64,000 bases of DNA from VAYN01 sp964540905 (GTDB taxonomy: Bacteria; Actinomycetota; Thermoleophilia; Solirubrobacterales; 70-9). The notes below the pieces were generated by a model. The model was given only the letters and a program-made list of their open reading frames with translations, did not search any database and was not told the DNA's origin. Made by a program: the position numbers and the translations under genes. The stretch is taken from positions 20,971 to 84,970 of the forward strand of contig CAZIOS010000009.1 in NCBI GenBank assembly GCA_964540905.1, given 5' to 3'. This document shows, one piece after another, positions 32,480 to 41,560 of the stretch; position 1 is the first letter of the stretch, and each line of letters starts with the position of its first letter.

Positions 32480-33708
32480 GTCCGCGGCGCCACTCCGAGC
32501 CGGTCCGCTATACCGAGGCCGCCGCTCCCACCGCCGTCGCCCTGGCCGAGCGGGTGCTGCGCTGGAACTGGCAGGAGGGCGAGCGCGACGGCTTCCGCTA
32601 CCGCTACACCCGGCCCAGCCCCGGCCGCTACCCCTGGCAGTGGTACTGGGATTCCTGCTTCGCGGCGATCGTCTGGCGCCGCTTCGACGTCAGCCGCGCC
32701 CGAGCCGAGCTGGAGAGCCTGCTGGCGGCGCAGCGCCCGAACGGCTTCGTCGGCCACACGATCTTCTGGAACCACCCGGTCTCCTACGACCGCCTGCCCT
32801 TCTACAACGTCGCCTCGCGGCGCTCGCTGCAGACCGAGACGATCCAGCCGCCGCTGCTGGCCTGGGCCTGGCGGATCGCCGTCGGCGACCCGGCGCTGGA
32901 GCCGCGGATCGGCGCCCAGGCCGACTGGCTCGCCGCCAACCGCGACCTCGAGGGCGACGGGCTGCTCTGGATCGTGCAGCCGGACGAGTCGGGTCTCGAC
33001 GCCTCGCCGAAGTTCGAACCGGTCTGGGGCTGGCACGCCAACGGCCGGCTCGGCTTCCCGCTGCTGGTCCGGCGCAACCGCCGCCTCGACTTCGACGCGC
33101 GGCGGGTCGGCGAGCGCGGCTGGCCGCTGCTCTGCGAGACGCTGGTCAACACGATGTGGTCGCTCTCGCTGCAGGCGCTGGGCCGACCCTCGGCGACGCC
33201 GGCGCTGATCGCGCGGCTCTGGGACGAGCGCCGCGGCCTCTTCCTCGACCAGGCACAGCCCGGCGGGACGCGGCCGGGGGTCGTCACCTGGGCCTCGCTG
33301 GCGCCGCTGGCGCTGCCGGACCTGCCGCCGGAGATCGGCCGCCGCCTGGTCGAGGAGCACCTGCTGGACGAGCGCGAGTTCCTGACCACGGTGGCGCCGC
33401 CCTCGGTGTCGGTCGCGGAGCCGAGCTACGAGCCCGGCGGCGGCCGTGGCCCGATCCGCCGCTACTGGCGCGGCCCGACCTGGGTCAACGCGGCCTGGAT
33501 GGTCTGGCTCGGCCTGCGCCGGCTCGGCTACGAGCGCGAGGCGAAGCGCCTGGCCGACGGTGTGATCGGCGCCGCCCTGCGCGAAGGCCTGCGCGAGTAC
33601 TACGACCCCCGCACGGGCAGGGGCTTGGGCGCCAAGAACTTCGCCTGGTCAGCCCTGATCGCGGAGATGGCGGAACCAGACCCCGCGGCCGTGAGCAGCC
33701 ACCTGTAG
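32476..33708 (+). CDS. GH63/MGH-like glycoside hydrolase ((alpha/alpha)6 barrel)
   Basis: A 410-residue cytoplasmic enzyme (no signal peptide). Family blocks are SPGRYPWQWYWDSCFAAI (about 47-64) with the likely general-acid Asp, LPFYNVASRRSLQTETIQPP (about 110-130) and GPIRRYWRGPTWVNAAWMVW (about 327-346), plus GLGAKNFAWSA near the end. These resemble mannosylglycerate/glucosylglycerate hydrolases and other GH63 members. GTG overlaps the permease stop, so it is coupled to the exporter; what links a glycosidase to that transporter is unclear. Confidence 0.82.
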   Translation: MSPRRHSEPVRYTEAAAPTAVALAERVLRWNWQEGERDGFRYRYTRPSPGRYPWQWYWDSCFAAIVWRRFDVSRARAELESLLAAQRPNGFVGHTIFWNHPVSYDRLPFYNVASRRSLQTETIQPPLLAWAWRIAVGDPALEPRIGAQADWLAANRDLEGDGLLWIVQPDESGLDASPKFEPVWGWHANGRLGFPLLVRRNRRLDFDARRVGERGWPLLCETLVNTMWSLSLQALGRPSATPALIARLWDERRGLFLDQAQPGGTRPGVVTWASLAPLALPDLPPEIGRRLVEEHLLDEREFLTTVAPPSVSVAEPSYEPGGGRGPIRRYWRGPTWVNAAWMVWLGLRRLGYEREAKRLADGVIGAALREGLREYYDPRTGRGLGAKNFAWSALIAEMAEPDPAAVSSHL

Positions 33709-33715
33709 GGACGGC

Positions 33716-33934
33716 TTATTTGTAGCGGTAGGTAATTCGACCGCGGTCGAGGTCGTACGGCGAAAGCTCGATCTTGACCCGGTCGCCCGGCAAGATCCTG
33801 ATGTAATGGCGGCGCATCTTGCCGGAGATGTGGCCGAGCACGTCGTGGCCGTTGTCGAGTTTGACCCGGAACATCGTGTTGGGGAGAGCCTCGGTGATCT
33901 CCCCCTCCATTTCGATCTTTTCCTCTTTGGCCAT
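33716..33934 (-). CDS. infA: Translation initiation factor IF-1
   Basis: A 72-residue single OB-fold protein, the standard length. It blocks the ribosomal A site during initiation. Conserved stretches are EGEITEALPNTMFRVKLDNG, GHISGKMRRHYIRILPGD and the end RGRITYRYK. In actinobacteria infA is usually beside rpmJ-rpsM; here it stands between cca and a convergent glycosidase, so this may be a relocated or second copy. TACGCT lies 9 bases before the ATG. Confidence 0.97.
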   Translation of the reverse strand: MAKEEKIEMEGEITEALPNTMFRVKLDNGHDVLGHISGKMRRHYIRILPGDRVKIELSPYDLDRGRITYRYK

Positions 33935-33974
33935 GCGGCGGGCAGCGTACCTGACCCAGGGCGCCAGCCGCGGG

Positions 33975-35414
33975 TCAGGACTGCTCGGCGGACCAAACCG
34001 CCCAGTTGCGCGCGTGCGCCAGCGCCGCGGCGCGGTCGGCGACCTCGCCGGCGTACTGGGCCGCCTCGAGCTCGGCGAGGACGCGCCCCAGCTCGGGGCC
34101 GGGGCCGATGTCGAGCTCGGCCGCCAGCTCGTCGCCGCGCAGCAGCGGCGGCGGCGGGCCCTGGCGGCGCCAGTCGAGTGCCGCGGCGATCATCTCCCGC
34201 GCCAGGCCGAGGTGGGCCTCGACCATCTCCGGGCTGGCGATCGGCCCGGCGCCGCGGGCCGAGAGCCGGTCGGCGACGGTCAGCAGGGTGACGTCGACCG
34301 CGACCGGTTCGGTCGCGCGCAGGTACTCGTGGACGCGGCGCGGCGGCAGCGGCGCCTCCGGGATCAGGAAGCCGAGTCGAAGGTGATGCAGGGTCAGCCC
34401 CTGCAGGTGCTGACTGAGGCGGCGGCTGGCCCGCAGCCGGGCGCAGATCGCGGCGACGATCTCGGCCCCGGTGCGATCGTGGCCGCGAAAGCCGACGAAG
34501 CCGCCCTGCTCGCTGCGGGTGCCGGGCTTGCCGACGTCGTGGAAGAGGGCGCCGAAGCGCAGCGCCGTGCCGCGGCTGAACTCGTCGGCGAGGGGCTCGG
34601 CCAGCAGCGCCGCCACCTCCCCGGCGCGCTCGCCGGCGAAGCGCTCGAGGTCGGCCTCGACCTCGAGCGTGTGGGCGAGCACGGCGAGGGTGTGGCCGTG
34701 GACGTCGAGGTGGTGGTTGGGGCCCTGCTCGACCCCGCGCAGCGCCTCCAGCTCGGGCAGGACGACGGCGGTCAGGCCGAGCTCGTCGAGCAGGGCGAGG
34801 CCGCGCAGCGGATCGGGGCCGCCGAGCAGCTGCCGCAGCTCCGCCAGCTGGCGCTCGCCGGCGGGGTCGGCGGCGCTGCCCGCGGCGGCGCGGGCGAGGG
34901 CGGCGGTGCCGGGGTCGATCTCGAGCCCGAGCTCGGTGGCGAGGCGCGGCGCCCGCAGCAGCCGCAGCGGGTCGCCGGCGAAGCTGCGCTCGCCGACCGC
35001 GCGCAGGAGCCTGCGGTCGAGGTCGGCGAGACCGCCGAAGGGGTCGACCGGCTCGCCGCCGGCGAGCGGCACGGCGACCGCACCCACGGTGAAGTCGCGC
35101 TCGCCGAGGTCGGCCTCGATGCCCTCGCCGCGCAGGGCGGTGGCGTCGACCTGCCAGGCGCGGTCGCGCGCGACGATGCGCCAGGTGCCGAACTCGGCCG
35201 AGAGCTCGAAGGCGTGCTCACCGAGCTCGGCGGCGAGCGCCCGCGCCGCGGCGCCGGGGTCGCCGGCGACGGCGAGGTCGAGGTCGTCGACCTCGCGCCC
35301 GAGCGCGGCGTCGCGGACGGCGCCGCCGACGACCCAGACCCCCTCCCGCTCGCCGAGCGCGCGGCGAGCGGCCGCCACCAGGGGCGAAGCGGCGAGGCGC
35401 TCGGCGACGCTCAT
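33975..35414 (-). CDS. cca: CCA-adding tRNA nucleotidyltransferase with HD domain
   Basis: A 479-residue class II nucleotidyltransferase. The head has GGAVRDAALGREVDDLDLAV (about 30-49) with the metal-binding Asp pair, then RRDFT-like ERDFTVGA, the neck and body helices, and an HD phosphohydrolase domain (GALFHDVGKP near 297). It adds or repairs the 3' CCA of tRNA. It could in part be a poly(A) polymerase paralogue; sequence does not separate these with certainty. Its ATG overlaps the alr stop (ATGA). Confidence 0.88.
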   Translation of the reverse strand: MSVAERLAASPLVAAARRALGEREGVWVVGGAVRDAALGREVDDLDLAVAGDPGAAARALAAELGEHAFELSAEFGTWRIVARDRAWQVDATALRGEGIEADLGERDFTVGAVAVPLAGGEPVDPFGGLADLDRRLLRAVGERSFAGDPLRLLRAPRLATELGLEIDPGTAALARAAAGSAADPAGERQLAELRQLLGGPDPLRGLALLDELGLTAVVLPELEALRGVEQGPNHHLDVHGHTLAVLAHTLEVEADLERFAGERAGEVAALLAEPLADEFSRGTALRFGALFHDVGKPGTRSEQGGFVGFRGHDRTGAEIVAAICARLRASRRLSQHLQGLTLHHLRLGFLIPEAPLPPRRVHEYLRATEPVAVDVTLLTVADRLSARGAGPIASPEMVEAHLGLAREMIAAALDWRRQGPPPPLLRGDELAAELDIGPGPELGRVLAELEAAQYAGEVADRAAALAHARNWAVWSAEQS

Positions 35415-36520
35415 GCCGGGCGGCGCGGGACCCGGGCCGAGATCCCGCAGGTGACCTCGTAGTTGATCGTGTCGAGGCGGGCGGCGAGCTCCTCGGCGAG
35501 GATCGCGTCCTCGCCCTGGGAGCCGATCAGCACCGCCTCGTCGCCCGGCTCGACCTCCGTCTCGGGCCCGAGATCGACCGTGACGTTGTCCATCGAGACG
35601 GTCCCGACCAGCGGCCGGCGGCGACCGCGGACCAGGACCTCGGCGTTGTTGCTAAGCCCGCGCCGGACGCCGTCGCCGTAGCCGAGCGGCACCACCCCGA
35701 CCCAGGTCTCGACCGGCGCCGCCCAGCGCTGCCCGTAGCCGGCGCTGGTCCCGGCCGGGAAGCGCTTGACGTCGGCGACGTACGAACGCAGCGAGAGCGC
35801 CGGGCGCAGCCCGTGCTCGGCCGGGTCGCCCTGGAACGGGTCGAGGCCGTAGATCGCGACGCCGCAGCGGGCCATCTCGAAGTGGGAGCGGCGATCGCGG
35901 AAGACGGCGGCGCTGTTGGCGGCATGGACGATCGCCGTCGGGAACTCGGCCTTGACCGCGGCGGCGACGGGCTCGAAGCGGTCGAGCTGCTGGTCGAAGA
36001 AGGCGGACTCGAGTTCGTCGGCGGTGGCGAAGTGGGTCCAGACGCCGGCCAGCTCGAGGTCGGGGTCGGCGTCGCAGGCGCGGGCCAGAGCGAGTACCTC
36101 GGCCGGGTCGGTGGCGCCGAGCCGGCCCATGCCGCTGTCGTGCTTGACGTGGACGCGGGCGGGGCGGCCCTGGGCGCGGGCGCGATCGGCGAGCAGGCGG
36201 CGGAAGTCCTCGCGCCAGACCGCGACCTCGGAGCCGGCGGCGAGGACGACGCCGACCTCCTGCTCGGTCAGCGCCCCCATCGTCAGCAGCGGGATGTGCT
36301 GGTAGCGGCGGCCGACCTGTTCGGCCTCGACCGCGGTGGCGACGGCGAGCCGGGTGGCGCCGCCGGCCAGCGCCGCGGCGATGCAGCCGTCGGCGCCATG
36401 ACCGTAGCCGTCGGCCTTGACCACGGCGCAGAGCTCGGCGCCGTCGCGCAGCTCGGCCTTGAGCTGGGCGCAGTTGAAGCGCACCGCCTCGAAGTCGATC
36501 CGGGCGTGCGCCCGCTCCAT
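35411..36520 (-). CDS. alr: Alanine racemase
   Basis: A 369-residue fold-type III PLP enzyme making D-alanine for peptidoglycan. PLP lysine is Lys35 in VVKADGYGHGA; the second catalytic residue is the Tyr of TSAGYGQRW (about 255). The VHVKHDSGMGRLG block and GTVSMDNVTVDL are typical. ATG 36520 gives the family's normal start; the frame runs further upstream into the CBS gene end. It lies between cca and the CBS/nnr genes, an order in which alr and nnr often occur together. Confidence 0.95.
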   Translation of the reverse strand: MERAHARIDFEAVRFNCAQLKAELRDGAELCAVVKADGYGHGADGCIAAALAGGATRLAVATAVEAEQVGRRYQHIPLLTMGALTEQEVGVVLAAGSEVAVWREDFRRLLADRARAQGRPARVHVKHDSGMGRLGATDPAEVLALARACDADPDLELAGVWTHFATADELESAFFDQQLDRFEPVAAAVKAEFPTAIVHAANSAAVFRDRRSHFEMARCGVAIYGLDPFQGDPAEHGLRPALSLRSYVADVKRFPAGTSAGYGQRWAAPVETWVGVVPLGYGDGVRRGLSNNAEVLVRGRRRPLVGTVSMDNVTVDLGPETEVEPGDEAVLIGSQGEDAILAEELAARLDTINYEVTCGISARVPRRPA

Positions 36521-36524
36521 CGGC

Positions 36525-36989
36525 TTACTCGTCGTCGACGAGGGCGGCGAGGGCGTCGGCCCGGGTGACCATTCCCGCCAGACGCCCGTCCTCGTCAACC
36601 ACGGGGAGGTGGTTGTGGTGCTTGTCGGCGATTTTCTTGGCGACGCGGTCGGCGGCCTCGTAGGTATGGGCGACGATCGGGTCGGCGGTCATCAGCTCGG
36701 CGACGTCGGTGGCGAAGGCCTTGTTGAGGCGCTCCTCGAAGCCCTTCATCGAGCCGACGAAGACGATCCCGCCCATGATGTTGAGGTAGTGAGGCAGGTG
36801 CAGGTCGGACTCCTCGTCGCTGAGGATCAGGTCCGACTCGCTGACGATCCCGATCACCCGCTTGTCCTCGTCGACTACCGGGACCGCGCCCAGCTCGGTC
36901 TTCGCGAGCAGGTCGATCGCCGTGCGGGCGTCGTCTTTGGGCCCGACGCTGGGGACGTCGGCGTCCATGATGTCGGCCGCGGTCTTCAT
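36525..36989 (-). CDS. Two-CBS-domain protein with central insertion
   Basis: A 154-residue CBS pair: first motif about 5-60 (GAVPVVDEDKRVIGIVSESDL), second about 95-150 (NHLPVVDEDGRLAGMVTRADAL). Between them lies a hydrophobic insert (HYLNIMGGIVFVGSMKGFEERLNKAFA) seen in a subset of stand-alone CBS proteins. A nucleotide-sensing role is usual; no partner is certain. ATG has TAGGCT 8 bases upstream (36998-37003, complement) and no ribosome site. It follows nnr by 11 bases. Confidence 0.88.
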   Translation of the reverse strand: MKTAADIMDADVPSVGPKDDARTAIDLLAKTELGAVPVVDEDKRVIGIVSESDLILSDEESDLHLPHYLNIMGGIVFVGSMKGFEERLNKAFATDVAELMTADPIVAHTYEAADRVAKKIADKHHNHLPVVDEDGRLAGMVTRADALAALVDDE

Positions 36990-37000
36990 CGCCGGCGAGC

Positions 37001-38521
37001 CTATTCGACCGGCCCGTCTGGACGTATCCCCGCCGGGATCGCGTCGATCACGTCGCTGGCGATCACCGACTCGACGGCGCCGACCCGGGCCGCCGCCTCG
37101 CGCCCGGCGCGGGCGTGGGCGAGGACGGCGGCGCAGGCCGCCGCGAAGGGATCGAGTCCGCGGGCGAGCAGCGCCGCCACCGCCCCCGAGAGGACGTCGC
37201 CGCTGCCGGCCGTCGCCAGCGCCGGCGCCGCCAGCGCGTTGACAGCGACCCGCTCGCCGTCGGTGACGATCGTGTCGTCGCCCTTGAGGACGACCACCGC
37301 GCCCGCGGCCCGCGCCGCCTCGCGGGCGCAGGCGAGGCGGTGGGCGGCGATCTGCCCGGAGTCGCGCTCAAGCAGCCGCCCGAGCTCGCCGGCGTGCGGG
37401 GTCAGCAGCGTCGGCGCTTCGCGGGCGGCGAGCCGGCCGAGCTGGCCGGCGAAGGCATTGAGCCCGTCGGCGTCGATCACCAGCGGCGCCGCGATCGCGC
37501 CCGCGACCTCCCGCGCCAGCGCGAAGGAACCGGGGTCGCGGCCGAGGCCGGGCCCGAGCACGCCGGCGGCGGCGCGCTCGAAGACCGCCAGCACCGCCGT
37601 GGCCGAGTCCGGGCCGAGACAGCCGTCGCCGCCGGGGCAGCCGGCCGACATCACCTCCGGCTGGGCCAGCTCGAAGACCCACTCGAGGTCGGCCGGGACG
37701 GCGACGGTGGCGTAGCCGGCGCCGGCCCTGATCGCCGCGGTCGAGGACATCCGCACCGCCCCGGTGAGGCCGCGCGAGCCGCCGGCGATCGCCACCTGGC
37801 CGGAGCTGAACTTGGTCGAGCGCGGGCCGCGGCGCGGCGCCAGCGCCAGCACCGCGGGGTCGATCGTCCCAGCCGCCGGCGCCACCGGCGCCCCGGCCGG
37901 GGCGCCGATCGGCGCCACTCGCAGCTCGCCCGTGTGCCACTTGCCGGGGGCGACTCGCTGGCCGAGCTTGGCGGCGTGGAAGCTGACCGTGAGATCGGCC
38001 TCGACCGCGGCCCCCTCGACCTCGCCGCTGGAGGCGTCGACGCCGGAGGCGATGTCGCAGGCGACGACGGGGGCGCCGCAGCGGTTGATCGCTTCGATCG
38101 CAGCTGCCGCCGGCTCGCGCGGGGTGCCGGCGAAGCCGGTGCCGAAGATCGCGTCGACGACGGCGCCAGCGCCCGCCAGCCGCGCATCGAGGTCCTCACC
38201 CGCAGGCTCGGCGACGATCCGCCCGAGGTTCACCGCCGCGTCGCCACCCGACTCCGCCGCCGGCCAGAGCAGGATCGCCTCCGCCTCGAAGCCCATCTCC
38301 CGCAGCAGCCGCACGGCGACGAAGCCGTCGCCGGCGTTGTTGCCCTTGCCGCAGAGGACCAGCACCGGCCCATCGGGAGCCAGCCCGGCCACCGCCTCCG
38401 CCAGCGCCCTGCCCGCCGTCTCCATCAGCTCCAATGAGGGGACCCCCTGCTCCTCGATCGCCCAACGGTCGACCGCCCGCATCCCGTCGGCGTCGAACAG
38501 CGGCTGCAGCCAGGGCTCCAC
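37001..38521 (-). CDS. nnr: Bifunctional NAD(P)H-hydrate epimerase / ADP-dependent dehydratase
   Basis: A 506-residue repair enzyme that restores NAD(P)H from its hydrates. N-terminal YjeF_N epimerase domain about 1-215, with GKGNNAGDGFVAVRLL (about 58-73). The C-terminal ribokinase-like dehydratase domain runs from about 225, with TPHAGELGRL, VLKGDDTIV and the ATAGSGDVLSG anion hole near 445. GTG start has TAGGCT 6 bases upstream (38528-38533, complement), overlapping the stop of the AAA gene. In several actinobacteria nnr lies beside alr, as here. Confidence 0.93.
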   Translation of the reverse strand: MEPWLQPLFDADGMRAVDRWAIEEQGVPSLELMETAGRALAEAVAGLAPDGPVLVLCGKGNNAGDGFVAVRLLREMGFEAEAILLWPAAESGGDAAVNLGRIVAEPAGEDLDARLAGAGAVVDAIFGTGFAGTPREPAAAAIEAINRCGAPVVACDIASGVDASSGEVEGAAVEADLTVSFHAAKLGQRVAPGKWHTGELRVAPIGAPAGAPVAPAAGTIDPAVLALAPRRGPRSTKFSSGQVAIAGGSRGLTGAVRMSSTAAIRAGAGYATVAVPADLEWVFELAQPEVMSAGCPGGDGCLGPDSATAVLAVFERAAAGVLGPGLGRDPGSFALAREVAGAIAAPLVIDADGLNAFAGQLGRLAAREAPTLLTPHAGELGRLLERDSGQIAAHRLACAREAARAAGAVVVLKGDDTIVTDGERVAVNALAAPALATAGSGDVLSGAVAALLARGLDPFAAACAAVLAHARAGREAAARVGAVESVIASDVIDAIPAGIRPDGPVE

Positions 38522-38530
38522 CCGACCAGC

Positions 38531-39808
38531 CTAAGACGGACTCGGGTTGGGTGCACTCCACAGAGCGGAGAGTGGAAGCGCCCAGAGCCCCTCGCCGAGA
38601 CTCAGCGTGCGCTCTCCGGCGTAGAGCACCAGTCCCGCCACCATCCGCTTGCCGACCCGCTCTCGGACACGTTTCAAGCCTCGAGCGTCGCGGGGGCGAA
38701 CCGTTGCGCTTGCCTTCACCTCGATTCCGAGAATCTCACCGGAAGGCCTTTCAACGATGACATCAACCTCATGATCACCCTCTCTGTAGTGCCAGAAGCT
38801 CAGCGGCTCAGGAGACCACGATGCCTGACGCTCCAGCTCAGTTGCGACGAAGGTCTCGAACAGGGAGCCAGCCAGCCCGTCGTCGTCACGAAGGGCCTTT
38901 GCATCCAATCCGATCAAGCCGGCGAGGAGCCCCGAGTCGGCAACGTAGAGCTTCGGCGCTTTGATCTGGCGCTGACCTAGGTTGACATGCCACGACTGCC
39001 GGATGCGAACGAGGAACAGCCGCTCCAAGACATCGATGTAAGCCTTGGCCGTTTTGCCGTCCAGCGTGAGATCGCGCGCCAGCGCGTCATAGCGCGCCAA
39101 AGATCCCGACCTGGCCGCCAGCAATCTCAGCAGCGTCCCCACTGCCGCCGGCGTGTGCACGCGCGCCGTCTCGACCACGTCGCGTTCGACTACCGAAGTG
39201 ACGTAGCTGTCAAAGAATCGGCTGCGTGCAACGCTTCCTCGGAATCGAGACTCGGGAAAGCCTCCCTGCAAGATCAGGCCCGCATAGGCATCTCGCCCAA
39301 CCGCCTGATCGACCAGCTCGGGGATCTCACCGGCGAAGCACTGCGAGAGGAAGTGCTCTGGCCTGCCCCGGAGCTCACCCTGCGTAAACGGCCACAGAGT
39401 CACGTAGTCGATGCGACCCGGCAGCGCGTCAGCCACCGTCGGAATACGCCGCAGATTGGCCGATCCAGTGAGCAGGAACTGACCCCTAGAGTCGTCGCGG
39501 TCCACGCGGGACTTGATCGCGAGCAGCAACTCCGGGGCTCGTTGCACCTCGTCAATCACCGTTGGCCGATGGAGTCCAGCAACAAACCCAGTCGGATCGT
39601 TGAGTGCCAGGAATCGAACCGACGCATCATCCAGGGTCAGGTAGTCCGCGCCCAGGCTGTCCTTCGCGAGCTTTCTGACAAGGGTGCTCTTGCCGGCCTG
39701 ACGCGCACCGAGCACCGCGACGACGCGAGCGGTAGCCATCGCTTCGATCACGATCTCCGTCACTCCGCGATTGACGAAGAGGGAATCTTTCTCCTCGCTG
39801 GTGTTCAC
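38531..39808 (-). CDS. AAA ATPase with C-terminal DUF4143
   Basis: A 425-residue protein: an AAA_14 ATPase with P-loop GARQAGKST (34-42), Walker B-like PTVIDEVQRAPELL (about 82-95) and sensor LLTGSANLRRIP, then a DUF4143 domain with the PD-(D/E)XK-like end (HEVDVIVERPSG, ILGIEVKASATV). This family is widespread, laterally spread and of unknown role. Composition is lower in GC than its neighbours, in keeping with transfer. GTG start has TACCAT 7 bases upstream. Two direct repeats sit just beyond. Confidence 0.9.
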   Translation of the reverse strand: MNTSEEKDSLFVNRGVTEIVIEAMATARVVAVLGARQAGKSTLVRKLAKDSLGADYLTLDDASVRFLALNDPTGFVAGLHRPTVIDEVQRAPELLLAIKSRVDRDDSRGQFLLTGSANLRRIPTVADALPGRIDYVTLWPFTQGELRGRPEHFLSQCFAGEIPELVDQAVGRDAYAGLILQGGFPESRFRGSVARSRFFDSYVTSVVERDVVETARVHTPAAVGTLLRLLAARSGSLARYDALARDLTLDGKTAKAYIDVLERLFLVRIRQSWHVNLGQRQIKAPKLYVADSGLLAGLIGLDAKALRDDDGLAGSLFETFVATELERQASWSPEPLSFWHYREGDHEVDVIVERPSGEILGIEVKASATVRPRDARGLKRVRERVGKRMVAGLVLYAGERTLSLGEGLWALPLSALWSAPNPSPS

Positions 39809-39829
39809 ACAAAGAATGGTATCTGCTAA

Positions 39830-39862
39830 ACCGGAAAGTAAGTCCTGTTATATCGGAAAATA
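39830..39862. promoter_or_regulatory. Direct repeat upstream of the AAA/DUF4143 gene
   Basis: Two similar 11-base copies, accggaaagta (39830-39840) and atcggaaaata (39852-39862), are spaced 22 bases, about two helical turns, in AT-richer DNA just upstream of the AAA gene's TACCAT hexamer. They may be activator or repressor sites. No regulator is identified. Confidence 0.35.
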
Positions 39863-39980
39863 CCTGCAAACAAGCTAATGATTCAATGATAGCCGCCGCA
39901 GGGGTGGCTGCAGCGCGCGAGTGGTCGGCTAGATGTTGATGCCCAGAGTCTGAGACCGAGCTGCAGAGGTCGAAAGCCGG

Positions 39981-41537
39981 CTACTTGCCGATGCCGACGA
40001 TCACCTTCGCCGTCGAGCGATCGCCCGAGGCGCCGCCGCCGATGGCGACGTAGGTGACCTTATTCAGGTAGCGCTTGGCCGTCTGGAAGCCTTCGTTGCC
40101 AGGCGGGACCAGCGAGGAGGCCAGCGTCAGTGCGGTCTGGCCGTTGACGAAGCCGCTGATCGGCGTGTCGCCGAGGGCGCTGACGGCTTCCTTGTAGGTC
40201 GCGTTGTCGGCCAGCTTCTGGCCGCCTTCGGTGCTGAGCGCCTGGGCCGCCGCGGTCAGCCCGTCGGCGACGACGATCCGTTCGCCGCCGGCGCCGATGA
40301 TCAGCGGATTGCCACCGAAGGAGCTGCTCGGGATCGAGAAGCCGCTGACCGGGCCGGAGATCGCCGTCACCCCCGGCGTGCCGGAGGCGCGCAGCAGCAG
40401 ACCGACGTTGGCGACGGTGTTCTTGGCTTCCTGCGAGTTGCTGGTTTCGAGGACCAGGGCGCCGCGGAGGTTGCGCTCGCTGTTGCCCTCGGCGAAGACG
40501 CCGAGATCGCCGATCGAGGCGCTGATCTTTTCGAGGTCGAGGCCGGCCGCCTTCAGCGTGCTCTTCAGCTTGTGGGGCGGGACCTGGCCGGGGATGCCGC
40601 TTGCGTCGATCGAGTCGATCGCTTCCTCGAAGCGCTTGCCGAATTCGGGCGAGGCGACGGCGGCGAAGGAGCTGGCCGGCAGCGAGCCGAGCAGCTTCGA
40701 GGCGTCGCCGCTGGGCGGGTTCTGGCTGCTGAGGTCGCTGTTGAAGTCGATCTCGAGGTTGTCGGAGCCGGGCACGAGGCTGGCGACCGCGGTCGCTTCG
40801 CTGGGATCGATGCCGACGCTGTCGAGGAAGGTCTGGGCTTCGGGATCGATGCCGTTGCCGGCTTCCTCGATCAGACCGCCGATGTCGACGAAGACGTCGG
40901 CGAAGCTGTCGCTGGGGGCGGCGGCGATCGCGTCGGAGAAGTCGGCTTCTTCGGAGAGCGATTCGCCTTCGGAGGCTTCGACCATGCCCTTGAAGGCCGC
41001 TTCGTCTTCGGCGATCGCGAAGAATTCGCCGATCACGCCGATCGTGGTGCCGTCTTCCTGGATCTGGAAGTCGACACCTTCGAAGGAGCCTTCCTTGACC
41101 GTTTCCTTGCTCTCTTCGACCTGCTTTTCGATGAATTCTTCGGCGGCGCCGGTGTCGGTGCTCTGGACCGCGATGCCGTAGCCGTGGAAGTCGCTGCCGT
41201 CGTAGCTCTGGAAGGAGATGCCGGCCTTTTCGCCGAGCCAGGGTTCGACTTCCGTTTCGTAGTCGAATTCTTCGCCTTCGGAGTTGGCGGCTTCTTCGAG
41301 CTTGGAGATGATCAGTTCGCCGAGATCGTCGACGCCGCCGATGCTCTTGGCCAGGGCATTGATGTTCGACTGCTCTTCGCCTTCCGGACGCACGGTGACC
41401 GCGACGTAGAGCGGTGCTTTCGGCGGCGCCAGCGTCGCCGGGTCGCCACCACCGCTGCCGCTGCTGCCGCCACAGCCGACGACGAGGACGGCGGCGAGAG
41501 CCGCCAGCAACGCGAGTAGAACGAGACGGACCTTCAT
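39981..41537 (-). CDS. DUF3352 surface lipoprotein
   Basis: About 518 residues. A lipoprotein signal ends in VVGCGG with the acylated Cys, then a Ser/Gly linker and a large acidic extracellular domain. The pattern (APLYVAVTVRPEGE near the start, repeated SFADVFVDIGG-like and LPASSFAAVASPEFGKRF segments) matches the DUF3352 family of actinobacteria; role unknown. ATG 41537 is preferred because TAGGAT lies 10 bases upstream (41548-41553, complement); ATG 41549 would add four residues. The gene stands alone, 24 bases after glmS. Confidence 0.8.
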   Translation of the reverse strand: MKVRLVLLALLAALAAVLVVGCGGSSGSGGGDPATLAPPKAPLYVAVTVRPEGEEQSNINALAKSIGGVDDLGELIISKLEEAANSEGEEFDYETEVEPWLGEKAGISFQSYDGSDFHGYGIAVQSTDTGAAEEFIEKQVEESKETVKEGSFEGVDFQIQEDGTTIGVIGEFFAIAEDEAAFKGMVEASEGESLSEEADFSDAIAAAPSDSFADVFVDIGGLIEEAGNGIDPEAQTFLDSVGIDPSEATAVASLVPGSDNLEIDFNSDLSSQNPPSGDASKLLGSLPASSFAAVASPEFGKRFEEAIDSIDASGIPGQVPPHKLKSTLKAAGLDLEKISASIGDLGVFAEGNSERNLRGALVLETSNSQEAKNTVANVGLLLRASGTPGVTAISGPVSGFSIPSSSFGGNPLIIGAGGERIVVADGLTAAAQALSTEGGQKLADNATYKEAVSALGDTPISGFVNGQTALTLASSLVPPGNEGFQTAKRYLNKVTYVAIGGGASGDRSTAKVIVGIGK

Positions 41538-41560
41538 ACGAGCGCGCATCCTAGCGACGT

